Positions 62,839 to 64,000 of a stretch of DNA of 64,000 nt are shown one piece after another. The stretch spans positions 1,553-65,552 of the forward strand of contig JAFEBA010000056.1 of NCBI GenBank assembly GCA_018266105.1, given 5' to 3'. The stretch is from a bacterium (GTDB lineage Bacteria > Vulcanimicrobiota > Xenobia > Xenobiales > JADMJV01). The first letter of the stretch is position 1. Each line of letters begins with the position of its first letter. The translations under genes were made by a program, and so were the position numbers. The notes below the pieces were generated by a model. That model searched no databases. It had not been told where the DNA came from and saw only the letters and a program-made list of their open reading frames with translations.

Positions 62839-63657
62839 ATGAATACCGAAGACCAAATTCCCGTCATGGTGGCGGGAGCCAATGGCAAAATGGGGCGGGA
62901 AGTGGTGCAGACGGTTCTGCAACAAGTCGATCTGCGACTGGTGTCGGCCCTGGGCCACACTCGGGGCGTGGGCGAAGACGTAGGCACAATGACCCACGGG
63001 GAACCCTGCGGCGTGCTGCTCAGCGACGATATCGAGGAATGCACCTCCAAAGCCGCTGGCGGCGTGCTGGTCGACTTCACTCTCGGACCGGCCGTGAAAG
63101 ACATCGTGCTTTCAGCCCTGCGTCACAACATGGCTTGCGTGGTGGGCACCACCGGCTTACCTCCCTCGGACATGGCCGAGATCGAAGAGACCGCCCGCAA
63201 TCACAACCAGCCGGTGCTGCTGGCGCCAAATTTCGCCCTGGGCGCGGTGCTGATGATGAAGTTCGCCCGAGAAGCCTCAAAGTATTTCCGTTGGGCGGAA
63301 ATCATCGAGTTGCACCACGAGAAGAAAATGGATGCGCCCAGCGGCACGGCCCGCCGGACCGCGGAAATGATGCGCAAGGCTCGCAGCGACGGCTTTCGAG
63401 CGATGGCTCAGGAAGAAGAATCCGTCAAAGGCTGCCGGGGCGGCTCCATCGGAGGGGTTCGAGTCCACTCCGTGCGGATGCCCGGCTTGCTCGCCCACCA
63501 GCAGGTGATGTTCGGAAGCCATGGGGAGACCCTGCTGATCCAGCACGACGCCCGGGCCCGCAATGCCTACATGCCGGGCGTCATGCTGGCCATCCAACGC
63601 GTTCGCAACCTGACCGGTCTGGTCGAAGGCCTGGAGCACATCCTGGACCTTCCCTGA
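62839..63657 (+). CDS. dapB: 4-hydroxy-tetrahydrodipicolinate reductase
   Basis: 272 residues. It reduces the dihydrodipicolinate precursor in lysine/diaminopimelate synthesis using NAD(P)H. The N-terminal cofactor fold is MVAGANGKMGREVV. The catalytic segment is ELHHEKKMDAPSGTA with His-His and Lys. GGAGG precedes the ATG. Confidence 0.95.
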   Translation: MNTEDQIPVMVAGANGKMGREVVQTVLQQVDLRLVSALGHTRGVGEDVGTMTHGEPCGVLLSDDIEECTSKAAGGVLVDFTLGPAVKDIVLSALRHNMACVVGTTGLPPSDMAEIEETARNHNQPVLLAPNFALGAVLMMKFAREASKYFRWAEIIELHHEKKMDAPSGTARRTAEMMRKARSDGFRAMAQEEESVKGCRGGSIGGVRVHSVRMPGLLAHQQVMFGSHGETLLIQHDARARNAYMPGVMLAIQRVRNLTGLVEGLEHILDLP

Positions 63658-63673
63658 CCTGCTCCGGGCCCAG

Positions 63674-64000
63674 CTAGGAGACCTGAAAGCGGACCCGGCG
63701 CACCGAGTTGTTCTCGTATCCTTGCTGATTCCACAAGGCCTGCATCGGCTGCACGTGACCTTTCGAGTCTCGCGCCACAGCACAGGCCTCGTGTTGTCCG
63801 GCCTCAAGTCGGACCGAAGCGGAGAAACCTCGCCAGGCGAAAGGTCCGCGTGCTTCAGCCAGCTCCACCGGAAGCTCCTGCCCATCCACCAGCACCTGCA
63901 CCGACTCGACCGGGGCGAAACCGCTCCAGGCCCAGCCGCTGATCACCACCTGGCCGTCCAGTCGTTCATCCTCTTTGGGAGTCACAATCATCGCGCGAGG
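63674..64000 (-). CDS. C-terminal part of a sulfite-oxidase-like molybdoenzyme (partial)
   Basis: At least 105 residues, open to the right edge of the window. GWAWSGFAPVESVQVLVDG and a C-terminal QALWNQQGYENNSVRRVRF match the molybdenum-cofactor oxidoreductase dimerisation domain. The catalytic Mo domain must lie beyond the window, so the Met at 63991 is probably internal. Confidence 0.75.
   Translation of the reverse strand, partial: PRAMIVTPKEDERLDGQVVISGWAWSGFAPVESVQVLVDGQELPVELAEARGPFAWRGFSASVRLEAGQHEACAVARDSKGHVQPMQALWNQQGYENNSVRRVRFQVS

Noticed and set aside
1..64000. Prophage, insertion sequence or CRISPR content
   Set aside because: No integrase, transposase, cas gene or regularly spaced repeat was seen; the genes look like ordinary chromosomal content.

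Overview
The window is about 64 kb of gene-dense chromosome, moderately GC-rich, from a Gram-negative (diderm) bacterium. Two TolC-type outer-membrane exporters, an RND pump and periplasmic adaptors show the two membranes. tRNAs carry an encoded CCA end, genes are often coupled by ATGA, GTGA or TTGA overlaps, and GTG/TTG starts are common. I see no rRNA, insertion sequence, prophage or CRISPR array. The lineage cannot be named from this sequence. Divergent housekeeping proteins plus HD-GYP, BTAD and Ser/Thr kinase fusions suggest a deep-branching, poorly cultured phylum rather than a proteobacterium (inference).

Layout. 1-2.7 kb: end of tRNA-Phe with a terminator, a small TPR-like protein, a metallo-beta-lactamase-fold hydrolase and a pyrophosphate-type phosphofructokinase. 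2.7-8.2 kb: a minus-strand gene pair, a membrane protein ending in an FlhA-like export-gate domain and carrying a C2H2 zinc finger, followed by a 1045-residue coiled-coil protein. 8.3-14.7 kb: TetR - adaptor - RND pump - TolC efflux operon with an operator at its start. 14.8-16.3 kb: a truncated EamA transporter and an HTH regulator. 16.3-21.8 kb: hipB-hipA-sbcD-sbcC, all minus strand, with a matched pair of HipB-type operators. 22-25.3 kb: exported, acetyltransferase, TPR and DnaJ-like proteins. 25.35-29.4 kb: tRNA-Leu, tRNA-Gly, tig, clpP, clpX (protein folding and turnover). 29.4-37.1 kb: five-gene ABC-2 exporter (TolC, adaptor, two ATPases, permease) divergent from a response regulator/histidine kinase pair. 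37.2-41.3 kb: M3 peptidase, transglutaminase-like and unknown protein operon, plus a ComEA-like protein. 41.4-47.4 kb: S1/P1 nuclease, glycosyltransferase-like and HAD genes, then a coupled EEP - ATP-grasp - FAD monooxygenase operon. 47.5-53.3 kb: small membrane proteins, xseA, xseB, ispA, a degenerate DXS-like protein and a lipase-like hydrolase. 53.3-59.3 kb: signalling cluster, a histidine kinase and a Ser/Thr kinase fused to a substrate-binding domain, divergent from an 815-residue receiver/HD-GYP-like/TPR/BTAD protein. 59.3-64 kb: recN, endonuclease V family, M16 peptidase, dapB and the end of a sulfite-oxidase-like protein.

The most unusual features are: the FlhA-like/zinc-finger membrane protein and its coiled-coil partner; an SbcD whose nuclease motifs are largely replaced while SbcC looks intact; a DXS homologue in the normal dxs position without its thiamine-diphosphate motifs; a HipA with alanine at the autophosphorylation position and paired operators; and the two fusion signalling proteins.
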